8,205 nt of DNA from Flammeovirgaceae bacterium (GCA_022616575.1 JAKEEN010000234.1:1-8205); one strand, 5' to 3'. Counted from the first letter of the stretch, positions 1 to 7,273 are shown. The notes: generated by a model not told the origin, from the letters alone. Translations and numbers: made by a program.

Positions 1-30
1 ATATCGCTGTTGGAAAAAATGAAAGCCTAA
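1..30 (+). CDS. Possible C-terminal end of an upstream gene (partial)
   Basis: Frame 1 from the window edge is open for nine codons (ISLLEKMKA) and ends at a TAA, 33 bases before the channel gene. The charged helical tail would suit a TetR-type regulator, which often precedes RND pump operons, but nine residues cannot identify a family. Frame 3 is also open across this edge and runs into the channel gene; it looks like a shadow frame. The call rests only on position and the stop codon. Confidence 0.25.
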   Translation: MSLLEKMKA

Positions 31-39
31 AAAAATTTG
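10..39 (+). promoter_or_regulatory. Weak Bacteroidota-type promoter candidate for the efflux operon
   Basis: A TTG at 10-12 and AAAATTTG at 32-39 are separated by 19 bases. The second element matches the Bacteroidota -7 consensus TAnnTTTG at all but one fixed position. A transcript would start near 46, about 18 bases before the channel ATG. The region is A-rich, so a chance match is quite possible, and it would overlap the end of the putative upstream gene. The operon may instead be co-transcribed from further upstream. Confidence 0.2.
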
Positions 40-63
40 ACTTAATGCTTAACACTGTTCATT

Positions 64-1389
64 ATGAGAACACTATTAATAAAACTCCTCTTTATCACTT
101 CTATGAGCGCTTTCGCTCAATCCACCCTTGATTCATATATCGATGAAGGATTGAAAAACAATGCTGTGCTTCAGCAAAAAGATATTAGTCTTGAGCGGGC
201 GCTGCTTTCATTAAGAATTGCCAACAATCAATTCCTGCCTTCGGTCAATTTGCAGGGAAGTTATACACATGGTGAGGGGGGAAGAAATATTGCAATCCCT
301 ATTGGTGATCTGTTGAATCCGATTTACGAAAACATCGGAAGTCCGGTAAGGGTAGAAAATGTTGAGCAGACTTTCTTTCCACAAAATTTTTATGATGCGC
401 GTGTCAGAACCACGATGCCGATTCTCAATTCAGATCTCATTTACAACCGTAAGATAAAAAACGAACAAGTTCTTCTTCAGCAATATGAAGTCGAGATCTA
501 TACGCGTGAGTTAATCCGCAATATCAAAGTGGCATACTACAACTACCTGAGTGCCAGCGAAGCTATCCGCATTTATCAAAATGCATTGACCCGCGCTCAG
601 GAAGGAATGCGTGTGAATGAATCTCTTCTGGCTAATGGCAAAGGTTTGCCTGCCTATGTGCTTCGTTCACAAAGCGAGATCGAGTCAATCAAGGCGCAAA
701 TCACCCATGCAGAGAAACAGGTGCATCAGGCTCAACTTTATTTTAATTTCCTACTTAACCGGTCGATGGATGAACCTGTAGCAGCAGATACACTACTTGA
801 TAAAACAGTCCTCACCTCCGCATCCACAGGCGAGATCAATTATCAAAGCCGTGAGGAGTTGAAGCAAGTTCAACAATCGATCACGGTACAGCAGCATGTA
901 GAAAAAATGAATAAACTTTTTTGGTCGCCCAGGCTAAGTGCTTTTGCTGATGTAGGATCACAAGCACAGGATTGGCATTTTAATGATCAATCACGCTATG
1001 TACTTCTTGGTGTGCAACTGGATATTCCATTGTTTGCCGGTTTTACCAATCGCGCAAAAATCAATCAATCAAAACTGGATGTAAAGTACAGTGAACTGAA
1101 CTACTCCAATGTTACCAGGCAATTGCAAATGAGCAGCAGCGTGGCTAAAGACAATTTAAACTCAGCTTATCAGAATTATCAATCAGCACAAAAGCAACTT
1201 GAAGCAGCCCGCAGCTATCAAAAACTTATTGACAAGGGATATAAAGAAGGCGTGAACACATTTATTGAAGCCATTGATGCACGGAATCAACTTACAAACG
1301 CACAGTTTCAGTTAACCATTAATCAATTTCGCGTACTCACAGCCGAGGCAAATTATGAACGTGAAACTGCGGCTTATCAACTTAATTAA
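64..1389 (+). CDS. TolC-family outer membrane efflux channel
   Basis: This is the outer-membrane and periplasmic tunnel component of a tripartite RND pump. The 441-residue length is normal for TolC/OEP proteins. Residues 1-18 form a Sec signal peptide ending in AFA before Q19. Two OEP repeats follow. The first has a beta-strand segment at 57-70 (FLPSVNLQGSYTHG), a loop with a GDLLNP motif at 81-86, and long coiled-coil helices from about 130 to 230. The second repeats the pattern with FWSPRLSAFADVG at 286-298, LGVQLDIPLFAGF at 315-327 and a second helical hairpin to the C terminus. The segment YKEGVNTFIEAIDARNQL (393-410) is the typical second-repeat signature. It is the first gene of the operon, 22 bases before the adaptor. 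The start is fixed by the signal peptide; there is no Shine-Dalgarno sequence. The family is clear, the specific member is not. Confidence 0.95.
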   Translation: MRTLLIKLLFITSMSAFAQSTLDSYIDEGLKNNAVLQQKDISLERALLSLRIANNQFLPSVNLQGSYTHGEGGRNIAIPIGDLLNPIYENIGSPVRVENVEQTFFPQNFYDARVRTTMPILNSDLIYNRKIKNEQVLLQQYEVEIYTRELIRNIKVAYYNYLSASEAIRIYQNALTRAQEGMRVNESLLANGKGLPAYVLRSQSEIESIKAQITHAEKQVHQAQLYFNFLLNRSMDEPVAADTLLDKTVLTSASTGEINYQSREELKQVQQSITVQQHVEKMNKLFWSPRLSAFADVGSQAQDWHFNDQSRYVLLGVQLDIPLFAGFTNRAKINQSKLDVKYSELNYSNVTRQLQMSSSVAKDNLNSAYQNYQSAQKQLEAARSYQKLIDKGYKEGVNTFIEAIDARNQLTNAQFQLTINQFRVLTAEANYERETAAYQLN

Positions 1390-1411
1390 AAAATAAACTC
1401 ACTCACTCTAT

Positions 1412-2461
1412 ATGAAAACAAAATCCATCCTCCTTTTACTTCCCGCCATTTGGCTGGTATCTGCCTGCAGTCAAAGCAACGGGGAAGAGACCACGACAGT
1501 TAAATCGGAAGTGATTCCCGTTAAGGTAATTGCGATACAAAAGAAAACCATCCAAACCCCCATTGAAGTTTCAGGTCAGTTCTCTACAAATGATGAAACA
1601 AATCTCGCATTTAAAACCGGGGGTGTTATCGCCCGGATTTTTGTGAAAGAAGGCGATGCCATTCACAAAGGTCAATTACTGGCCACCTTAAACCTTACCG
1701 AAATTAATGCGCAGGTTTCACAAGCCCGGCTTGCCCTTGAAAAAGCTAAACGGGATTTTGCCCGAGTGTCAAACCTGTATAGGGACAGTGTTGCTACACT
1801 CGAACAATTTCAGAATGCTAAAACAGCACTTGACTTAGCAACTCAACAAACAGAGGCAGCAGAATTCAATCGTTCCTATTCTGAAATACACGCTGTGTCA
1901 GATGGTTTTGTGTTGAAGAAAATGGTAAGCGAAGGTCAGGTGATTTCTCCGGGTACAACCGTATTTCAAACGAATGGTGCTAAACGCGGACATTGGGTAT
2001 TAAAAGCGGCTATCAGCGATCGCGAGTGGGCACGCCTGGGCCTGAATGATAAAGCCATTGTTCAGATGGATGCATTGCCCAATGAAAAATTCCCTGCTTT
2101 CGTTTCAAGAAAATCGGGAGCTACGGATGTTTACACCGGCTCCTTCACTGTTGAGCTCACGTTGGCTGGAAAAGTTCCATCGGCCATTGCCAGTGGCATG
2201 TTTGGAAGGGCAACACTAACGCCATCAACTCAGCAAGGTGTTTGGACAATTCCCTATGAATCATTGCTGGATGGTGATGAAAAATCAGGTTACGTGTTTG
2301 TAACAAACGATCATAAAATCGCTCGCAAGGTTTCTGTACAGATTGAATCGATTGATCGCAACCAGGTGCTCATCATTGGGGGCTTAGAAAATGCTCAGTC
2401 ATTGATTGTTTCTGGCAGTGCCTATTTGAGGGACAGCTCAGCTATTCAGGTTATTAAATAA
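1412..2461 (+). CDS. RND efflux periplasmic adaptor lipoprotein (HlyD/MFP family)
   Basis: This is the membrane-fusion protein that bridges the RND permease and the TolC channel in the periplasm. At 349 residues it is typical of the short-hairpin adaptors. Residues 1-18 form a lipoprotein signal ending in a lipobox (VSAC), so C19 is probably acylated and anchors the protein to the inner membrane. The first lipoyl half is at about 66-95 (FKTGGVIARIFVKEGD), followed by a short alpha hairpin (about 97-152), the second lipoyl half at 158-188 (GFVLKKMVSEGQVISPG), a beta-barrel domain (about 195-272) and a membrane-proximal domain to the end. The gene lies 22 bases after the channel gene and 17 before the permease ATG. 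The bases just before the start contain ACTC three times in tandem (1397-1408) instead of a Shine-Dalgarno sequence. Confidence 0.95.
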   Translation: MKTKSILLLLPAIWLVSACSQSNGEETTTVKSEVIPVKVIAIQKKTIQTPIEVSGQFSTNDETNLAFKTGGVIARIFVKEGDAIHKGQLLATLNLTEINAQVSQARLALEKAKRDFARVSNLYRDSVATLEQFQNAKTALDLATQQTEAAEFNRSYSEIHAVSDGFVLKKMVSEGQVISPGTTVFQTNGAKRGHWVLKAAISDREWARLGLNDKAIVQMDALPNEKFPAFVSRKSGATDVYTGSFTVELTLAGKVPSAIASGMFGRATLTPSTQQGVWTIPYESLLDGDEKSGYVFVTNDHKIARKVSVQIESIDRNQVLIIGGLENAQSLIVSGSAYLRDSSAIQVIK

Positions 2462-2478
2462 TTACTCACTCATTGATT

Positions 2479-5400
2479 ATGAAAATATCTGAATACGCAG
2501 TAAAAAACTATCAGTTCACGTTGGTCATCTTTTTGATGATTATTGCTCTGGGGGTCACGACTATTCTCAACATGCCCCGTTCGGAAGATCCTGAACTGCA
2601 TGCACCCCAATTTCCCATAGTAGTTGTATATCCGGGAACCAGTCCGAAAGACATGGAAGAATTGGTTGTAGAACCGATCGAGAAAAAAGTTACGGAACTG
2701 GAGGACATCCAGCGCATTAAGACTTCCATCTCTGATGGTGTGGCCGTGCTTTTTGTAGAGTATAAATACGAAAGCAATGTGGATGATAAATACCAGGAGC
2801 TGGTGCGTGAAGTAAATTCACTTCGTTCCGAGCTTCCTCAAAACATCGCGCTCCTTGAAGTAAGAAAAGTTCAGCCTTCTGATGTAAATGTGTTGCAAAT
2901 AGCGCTTGTATCTGAGAACGCACCGCTCGATAAACTTAAACAACAAGCGGAGAATCTTCAGAATAAACTGGAGCAGATCAAACAACTGAAGAAAGTTGAA
3001 ATTCATGGGCTACCCGATCGCATGGTACGTATTGATTTGAAACTTGAAAAACTGGCGCAGATGCGTATTCCGCTTGATGCTGTGGTCGGTAGTCTGCAAA
3101 GTGAAATTGCCAACATACCCGGTGGAAGTGTCGATGCAGGTTTAAAATCATTTAACATTAAAACCAGTGGCAACTATTCAGATGTTAATGAAATTCAAAA
3201 CACAATTATTTATTCCGCCAATGGAAAAAATGTCTTACTTAAAGATGTGGCGGATGCATACTTCGATTTTGAAGAGTCAACGCACATCACCCGGTTGAAT
3301 GGATACCGATGCGTATTTGTAACAGCAGCACAAAAGCCGGGTGAGAATATTTCCAAAACGCAAAAAATCTACGCGCCCGTTATTGAGAAGTTTAAAGAAA
3401 CAATGCAAGGCAATATTGATTTAGTTGCTCACTTCGATCAAGCCGACAATGTAAACAAACGTTTAAGCGGATTAGGAATAGATTTTGTCATTGCCATACT
3501 TCTGGTAGCCATTACTTTGTTGCCACTCGGTCAACGAGCTGCTATTATTGTGATGATCTCAATACCTCTTTCACTTTCAATCGGAATTGTACTGCTCAAT
3601 GTACTTGGCTACAATCTTAATCAATTAAGTATTGTAGGCTTGGTTGTAGCCCTTGGCTTGTTGGTGGATGATAGCATTGTAGTTGTAGAAAATATAGAGC
3701 GCTGGATGCGCGAAGGGCACTCGCGTTGGGAAGCAACGATTAAAGCCACGCAACAAATTGGGTTGGCCGTGATTGGCTGCACAGCTACGTTGATTATTTC
3801 CTTCTTACCGCTTGTATTTATGCCAGAAGCTGCCGGGGAGTTTATTCGCAGTCTGCCGATGGGAGTGATCATGAGTGTGTTAGCCTCCATGTTTGTTTCG
3901 CTTACCATCATTCCGTTTTTATCAAGTCGTTTGTTGAAAGAGAACCATGGCCACCCGGACGGAAATATGTTCATGCGCGCGTTGAAAAAATTAATCCACG
4001 GAAGCTATTCAAAACTCCTTGACAAAGCACTTGCGAAGCCATACTGGACCATTGCCATAGCCGTAGTAATTTTTGGCGGTTCATTGATGCTCTTCCCGGT
4101 AATCGGGTTCAGTTTATTTCCTGCTTCTGAAAAACCACAATTCCTTGTTGAGATTGTTACGCCTCTGCAATCCAACCTCAATTACACAGACAGTGTGACC
4201 ATTCAGATCGAAAAAGAATTGAAGAAGCACCCGGAAATAAAATACTTTGCCACTAATGTTGGAAAAGGAAATCCGAGAATCTATTACAATATCATACCTG
4301 AAAATGAGCGCACGGATTACACTCAGATCTTTGTTCAGCTTGATGAAAACACCTCATCGGTTAAAAAACTCGAACTGATTGAAAAACTTCGTGCCCAGTG
4401 GACACCCTATGCGGGTGCCAAAATTGAAGTAAAAAATTTCGAGCAGGGCCCCCCTATTAATGCCCCTGTTGAAGTCAGGCTTTTTGGTGACAACCTCGAT
4501 ACTCTTCGCACGCTTGCCACACATGTTGAAAAAATGTTGGAGAAAACAAACGGAACCATTTATGTCAACAATCCGGTAACACATTTGAAATCTGATATTC
4601 GCGTAGCTATTAATAAAGAGAAAGCCCAGATGCTGGGCATACCCACTGTGGCCATCGACAGAACAGTACGGATGGCCGTTGCCGGAATCAGTGTCGGAAA
4701 GTTTTCTGACAGCCATGGAGACGAGGTTGAAATTGTATTAACCAAATCGAAAAACGGTCAGGCTACGCTGGATGTATTTGAAAATCTCTACATAAACAAC
4801 CAGCAGGGAAGAGCCATTCCGTTAAAGCAGGTGGCAGATCTAAAACTAGAGTCATCTCCTCTCAATATTAATCACCATGATAAAATCAGGATGATATCGG
4901 TGACAGCGTATGTGCAAAAAGGATTTTTGAATGACAATGTGATTCGCGATGTCATAGAAAAAATGGATGCCATGAAATTGCCGGTGGGTTATAATTATTC
5001 AATGGGTGGAGAAATTGAAAGCAGGCAGGAGTCTTTCGGTGGATTTGAAAATGTGATCATCGTAACCATTTTCTTATTTATTGCTGTATTGATTCTTGAG
5101 TTCGGAACATTTAAAAGCACGCTTATCGTATTATCTGTTATCCCTCTGGGTATCGTTGGTGCGGTAATCGCCTTGATGGTAACAGGTAATTCGCTTTCGT
5201 TTGTTGCCATCATTGGGCTGATCGCGCTTGCCGGTATAGAGGTAAAGAACACCATTCTGCTGGTTGACTTTACCAATCAACTAAGAGAACAGGGCAAGTC
5301 GTTGGAAGATGCCATTCGGGAGGCAGGAGAAGTGAGGTTTCTTCCCATCATTCTTACTTCGATGACAGCCATTGGTGGTTTATTACCCATTGCTATTTCA

Positions 5401-5529
5401 ACAAATCCATTAATCTCTCCGCTAGCCATTGTGCTCATAGGCGGATTGATCAGTTCAACATTACTTTCAAGGGTTGTGACCCCGATAGTTTACAAATTAA
5501 TTCCTCCGAGGGTGGCGGTAAATAAATAG
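2479..5529 (+). CDS. RND efflux transporter permease (AcrB/HAE1-like)
   Basis: This is the inner-membrane proton-driven pump that exports substrates through the adaptor and channel. I start it at the ATG at 2479 (1016 residues, MKISEYAVKNYQ); a TTG two codons earlier is in frame but unlikely. The N-terminal TM1 is followed by a large periplasmic porter loop with PGTSPKDMEE (52-61), then TM2-6 from about 332. Proton-relay residues are present: the D397-D398 pair in TM4 (GLLVDDSIVVVENI), K923 in TM10 (GIEVKNTILLVDF) and R953 in the TM11 region (RFLPIILTSM). A second TM block starts near 525, followed by the second porter loop, with GPPINAPVEVRLFG at 657-670, and TM8-12 from about 858. The length is close to AcrB and no break was found. 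The drug, metabolite or other substrate is not predictable. The final 43 bases are repeated 100 bp downstream (see the repeat entry). Confidence 0.95.
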   Translation: MKISEYAVKNYQFTLVIFLMIIALGVTTILNMPRSEDPELHAPQFPIVVVYPGTSPKDMEELVVEPIEKKVTELEDIQRIKTSISDGVAVLFVEYKYESNVDDKYQELVREVNSLRSELPQNIALLEVRKVQPSDVNVLQIALVSENAPLDKLKQQAENLQNKLEQIKQLKKVEIHGLPDRMVRIDLKLEKLAQMRIPLDAVVGSLQSEIANIPGGSVDAGLKSFNIKTSGNYSDVNEIQNTIIYSANGKNVLLKDVADAYFDFEESTHITRLNGYRCVFVTAAQKPGENISKTQKIYAPVIEKFKETMQGNIDLVAHFDQADNVNKRLSGLGIDFVIAILLVAITLLPLGQRAAIIVMISIPLSLSIGIVLLNVLGYNLNQLSIVGLVVALGLLVDDSIVVVENIERWMREGHSRWEATIKATQQIGLAVIGCTATLIISFLPLVFMPEAAGEFIRSLPMGVIMSVLASMFVSLTIIPFLSSRLLKENHGHPDGNMFMRALKKLIHGSYSKLLDKALAKPYWTIAIAVVIFGGSLMLFPVIGFSLFPASEKPQFLVEIVTPLQSNLNYTDSVTIQIEKELKKHPEIKYFATNVGKGNPRIYYNIIPENERTDYTQIFVQLDENTSSVKKLELIEKLRAQWTPYAGAKIEVKNFEQGPPINAPVEVRLFGDNLDTLRTLATHVEKMLEKTNGTIYVNNPVTHLKSDIRVAINKEKAQMLGIPTVAIDRTVRMAVAGISVGKFSDSHGDEVEIVLTKSKNGQATLDVFENLYINNQQGRAIPLKQVADLKLESSPLNINHHDKIRMISVTAYVQKGFLNDNVIRDVIEKMDAMKLPVGYNYSMGGEIESRQESFGGFENVIIVTIFLFIAVLILEFGTFKSTLIVLSVIPLGIVGAVIALMVTGNSLSFVAIIGLIALAGIEVKNTILLVDFTNQLREQGKSLEDAIREAGEVRFLPIILTSMTAIGGLLPIAISTNPLISPLAIVLIGGLISSTLLSRVVTPIVYKLIPPRVAVNK

Positions 5530-5629
5530 GGTTAGCCGTCAGACCGCTATTTGCGAAAGTATAAAGCGGTCAGACGGCTACCTCAAAGTTTACAAATTAA
5601 TTCCTCCGAGGGTGATGGTGAAGAGTTAG
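5487..5629 (+). repeat. Direct repeat of the permease 3' end at exactly 100-bp spacing
   Basis: Positions 5487-5514 and 5587-5614 are identical over 28 bp. The match continues with six differences to 5529 and 5629, giving 37 of 43 identical bases. Copy 1 encodes the permease tail (VYKLIPPRVAVNK, stop TAG at 5527). Copy 2, read in the equivalent frame, encodes VYKLIPPRVMVKS and also ends in TAG (5627). Between the copies lie 57 bp made up almost entirely of the large stem-loop. Seen directly: the repeat and its spacing. Inferred: a local duplication of the gene end, or an insertion of the hairpin element that left a long duplication or an old gene tail behind. Confidence 0.85.
5533..5580 (+). 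repeat. Large near-perfect stem-loop after the RND operon (REP-like or terminator)
   Basis: Arms 5533-5548 (TAGCCGTCAGACCGCT) and 5565-5580 (AGCGGTCAGACGGCTA) pair over 16 positions with a single central A:A mismatch. The loop is 16 nt and itself contains TTTGCGAAA. Both arms share GTCAGAC. The stem is clearly richer in GC than its surroundings and starts four bases after the permease stop codon. It could end or protect the operon mRNA, but CCTCAAAG follows the stem, not a T-run, so it is not a standard intrinsic terminator. Its placement between the two copies of the gene end makes a REP-like or other small palindromic element a reasonable alternative. A genome-wide copy count would decide. 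Confidence 0.75.
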
Positions 5630-5778
5630 TGTGTCCAGCGGATGATCAACTTTAGATTCAGTGAAAATCTGCATTGATCGCGGAAAAAGCTCCCTCACCC
5701 ACCTTGCGTGATTTTAAATCAGTATTCCCAACTTCACCCGAGTTGTGTTAGATTTAGGATTCACGCAAATTTTTTGTT
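5630..5778. other. Non-coding stretch before the PD40 gene with two inverted-repeat structures
   Basis: No convincing gene is seen here. A compound hairpin can form at 5644-5679: outer arms GATCAA (5644-5649) and TTGATC (5674-5679), inner arms AGATT (5654-5658) and AATCT (5666-5670). A second 8-bp perfect inverted repeat, TTGCGTGA (5704-5711) and TCACGCAA (5761-5768), has arms 49 bases apart, with the right arm ending ten bases before the PD40 start. TAGATTTA at 5749-5756 resembles the -7 consensus TAnnTTTG but lacks a visible -33 partner. Short repeats of this size can arise by chance in AT-rich DNA. Confidence 0.4.
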
Positions 5779-6741
5779 ATGAAAGTAGCCCTTATTACTC
5801 TCTTTATATTTCTATCGGTTGAAGCTATGTCACAGCAAAAAATCGATTTATCGAATCCACCCAGCCATGCAACACTTTTTGCTGAAGGATTTATTTCAAC
5901 ATCGATCAATGAACGCGACTTTGCTATCTCTCCAAACGGTAACGAAATCTATTACACCATATCAACGCCACAATCTTCTTTTCAAACTATTGCAGTTATT
6001 AAAAAAGATAAAAATGGATTATGGTCAACTCCGGCTATTGCTCCCTTTGCAGGAAAGTTCAGTGACCTTGAACCTGCTTTCAGCGCTGATGGCAAAAAAC
6101 TATACTTTGCTTCAAACAGACCGGTACAAGGAAATAAACCAAAAGACTTTGACTTATGGGTAGTTGAAAGAAACTTTGCAGGATGGGGTGAGCCAAAAAA
6201 TCTAGGTTCGCCAATCAATACAGAAACGGATGAATTTTACCCATCGATTGCAAGAAGTGGGAATCTTTACTTTACCGCTCAATATGCAGGTGGTGTTGGT
6301 CGCGAAGATATTTACCAGGCGGTTTGGATAAACAATCATTATGAAAAACCCATTGCATTAGATACAACTGTTAATTCCAGCCTATATGAATTCAATGCCT
6401 TTGTTGATCCTGATGAACAATTTATCCTTTTTACTTCTTATGGGCGAAAGGATGACACGGGTCGCGGAGATTTATACATTTCAGAAAAAGGTAAGGCTGG
6501 GAAATGGATGCCAGCCAGAAATTTAAAGTCAATTAACTCCAACAAACTTGATTACTGCCCTTACGTAAGTCCTGATAAAAAATTATTGTTCTTTACCAGT
6601 GAGCGTTCGGAGCTTCCGGTGTCATTTGAATCACCAACAACTATCGACCAGATTAAAAAAATTGCAGAGGGAACACTCAATGGAAGCGGAAATATTTATT
6701 GGATTGACTGGAATGAAGTTAAAAAAGTCATTAGTCATTAG
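5779..6741 (+). CDS. Exported PD40 (WD40-like) beta-propeller protein
   Basis: This 320-residue protein has a Sec signal peptide at 1-18 (hydrophobic VALITLFIFLSV, then AMS before Q19), so it should be periplasmic or secreted. At least five PD40/TolB-type blades are visible through the S/D-x-D/N-G-x-x-(I/L)-(Y/F)-(Y/F) pattern: 49-60 (AISPNGNEIYYT), 100-113 (AFSADGKKLYFASN), 156-166, 209-220 and 263-275 (VSPDKKLLFFTSE). Segments such as DLWVVER, EDIYQAVW and DLYISEK are the strands between them. It has no OmpA-like, TPR or protease domain, unlike many longer PD40 proteins of this phylum. These propellers usually bind proteins or glycans; no catalytic motif is visible. It is separated from the pump operon by the repeat-bearing gap and overlaps the convergent marR gene by four bases, so a shared function is not supported. 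Confidence 0.85.
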   Translation: MKVALITLFIFLSVEAMSQQKIDLSNPPSHATLFAEGFISTSINERDFAISPNGNEIYYTISTPQSSFQTIAVIKKDKNGLWSTPAIAPFAGKFSDLEPAFSADGKKLYFASNRPVQGNKPKDFDLWVVERNFAGWGEPKNLGSPINTETDEFYPSIARSGNLYFTAQYAGGVGREDIYQAVWINNHYEKPIALDTTVNSSLYEFNAFVDPDEQFILFTSYGRKDDTGRGDLYISEKGKAGKWMPARNLKSINSNKLDYCPYVSPDKKLLFFTSERSELPVSFESPTTIDQIKKIAEGTLNGSGNIYWIDWNEVKKVISH

Positions 6742-6752
6742 TGACCAGTGAC
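6721..6752 (-). terminator. Probable intrinsic terminator of marR, overlapping both convergent stop codons
   Basis: On the minus strand, GTCACTGGTC (6752-6743) and GACTAATGAC (6736-6727) can pair around a six-base loop with one C:A mismatch and one G:U wobble. They are followed directly by six T (6726-6721). This is the layout of a rho-independent terminator for the MarR transcript. The marR stop codon lies in the loop region and the 5' arm encodes its last residues. On the + strand the same hairpin is followed only by TCTTAATTT, a weak tail, so termination of the PD40 transcript here is less sure. Confidence 0.5.
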
Positions 6753-7196
6753 TCTTAATTTATCGAGAATCCGGTTTAGTTCTATGGCCTCTGCTTTTGA
6801 AATATTTTTTAATGTTTCAAGAAAAACAGAATCATCAGAATCGATTTTTCTCAAGAGTGCAAGGCCTTTGTCAGTAATGGAAATATCAACCTGCCTTCGG
6901 TTGTTCTCACAAATCTCCCGGTTTACCAAACCCTTCAAGCGAAGCTTCTCAACTAACCGCGTGGCATTGCTATTCTTGTCAATCATTCTACAGGTAATGT
7001 CAGCCAGCATCATTTTTTTTGGATGTGACCCCCGAAGAATGCGGAGCACATTAAATTGTTCAGGCGTAATACCAAACTTTTTCAGATAAGTAGCATTGAT
7101 AGTATGGAGCCAACTGCCGGTAAATAAAATATTAATCCCGGCCTTTTGATGCTCGCTCAAAAATTTATCTTGCTTAATATCGTCCTCCAATGACAT
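6738..7196 (-). CDS. MarR-family winged-helix transcriptional regulator
   Basis: A 152-residue dimeric DNA-binding repressor or activator of normal MarR length. N-terminal helices (about 10-42) form the dimer arm. The winged helix-turn-helix spans about 43-112: FGITPEQFNVLRIL opens the domain, the recognition helix region is KNSNATRLVEKLRLKGLV (74-91), and the wing is ENNRRQVDISITDKG (97-111), a variant of the family's DxRxxxxxLT wing motif. A C-terminal dimerisation helix (EAIELNRILDKL) ends the protein. The ligand cannot be told; there is no cysteine arrangement near the N terminus like that of OhrR. The gene diverges from the DUF1905 gene across an 80-bp gap with TTGTA/TACAA inverted repeats, which suggests autoregulation and control of that neighbour. 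GAAGGTG upstream of the ATG is the only Shine-Dalgarno-like stretch near a start in this part of the window. Confidence 0.92.
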   Translation of the reverse strand: MSLEDDIKQDKFLSEHQKAGINILFTGSWLHTINATYLKKFGITPEQFNVLRILRGSHPKKMMLADITCRMIDKNSNATRLVEKLRLKGLVNREICENNRRQVDISITDKGLALLRKIDSDDSVFLETLKNISKAEAIELNRILDKLRVTGH

Positions 7197-7223
7197 GATA
7201 ACACCTTCAACGTGAAAGTAATG

Positions 7224-7251
7224 ACAATTGTTGTAAATACAATTATTACAA
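7224..7251. promoter_or_regulatory. Nested inverted repeats, probable MarR operator
   Basis: Three overlapping palindromes lie in the marR/DUF1905 gap: ACAATTGT (7224-7231), TTGTA-AA-TACAA (7231-7242) and TTGTAA-N9-TTACAA (7231-7251). MarR proteins bind AT-rich inverted repeats of this size, often in the promoter of their own gene. The repeats lie between the two opposed -7-like boxes, just downstream of the minus-strand box and upstream of the plus-strand one. Binding by this regulator is inferred from position and symmetry only. Confidence 0.5.
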
Positions 7252-7256
7252 ATTTA
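7249..7256 (-). promoter_or_regulatory. Candidate -7 element for marR
   Basis: Read on the minus strand this is TAAATTTG, a full match to the Bacteroidota -7 consensus TAnnTTTG. Transcription would start near 7242, inside the inverted repeats, giving a leader of about 45 bases before the marR ATG. I see no TTG-type -33 element at the usual distance, so this is a half-supported promoter. Confidence 0.4.
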
Positions 7257-7265
7257 TTCATTCTC

Positions 7266-7273
7266 TATATTTG
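7266..7273 (+). promoter_or_regulatory. Candidate -7 element for the DUF1905/YdeI gene
   Basis: TATATTTG matches TAnnTTTG fully, but it ends only three bases before the ATG at 7277. A start site at the normal distance would fall on or just after the start codon, so the transcript would be leaderless or nearly so, or the match is fortuitous. No -33 partner is visible. Confidence 0.3.

Noticed and set aside
1..63. MarR-controlled efflux operon
   Set aside because: No TTGTA/TACAA palindrome like that at 7224-7251 is present before the channel gene, and the regulator is far away in the opposite direction with its own divergent neighbour.
2473..2478. TTG start two codons before the permease ATG
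   Set aside because: TTG is a rare start, the ATG at 2479 gives the expected N terminus of RND permeases, and the earlier start adds only two residues.
2511..5276. Several antisense open frames of 60-120 codons inside the permease gene
   Set aside because: They lie opposite a clearly coding, conserved gene, show no domain or signal peptide, and are typical shadow frames.
5533..5580. Standard intrinsic terminator for the efflux operon
   Set aside because: The stem is strong but no T-run follows on the + strand (CCTCAAAG), so the structure is listed as a stem-loop repeat instead.
5819..6163. 114-codon frame overlapping the PD40 gene
   Set aside because: Out of frame with an intact signal peptide and PD40 repeats; no independent coding evidence.
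6727..6740. Tandem GTCATTA repeat as a mobile-element target duplication
   Set aside because: Only two 7-bp units with no element between them; better explained as part of the terminator hairpin and coding sequence.
6748..7089. 113-codon + strand frame opposite marR
   Set aside because: The minus-strand frame has a full MarR winged-helix pattern; the + frame shows no recognisable family and is its shadow.
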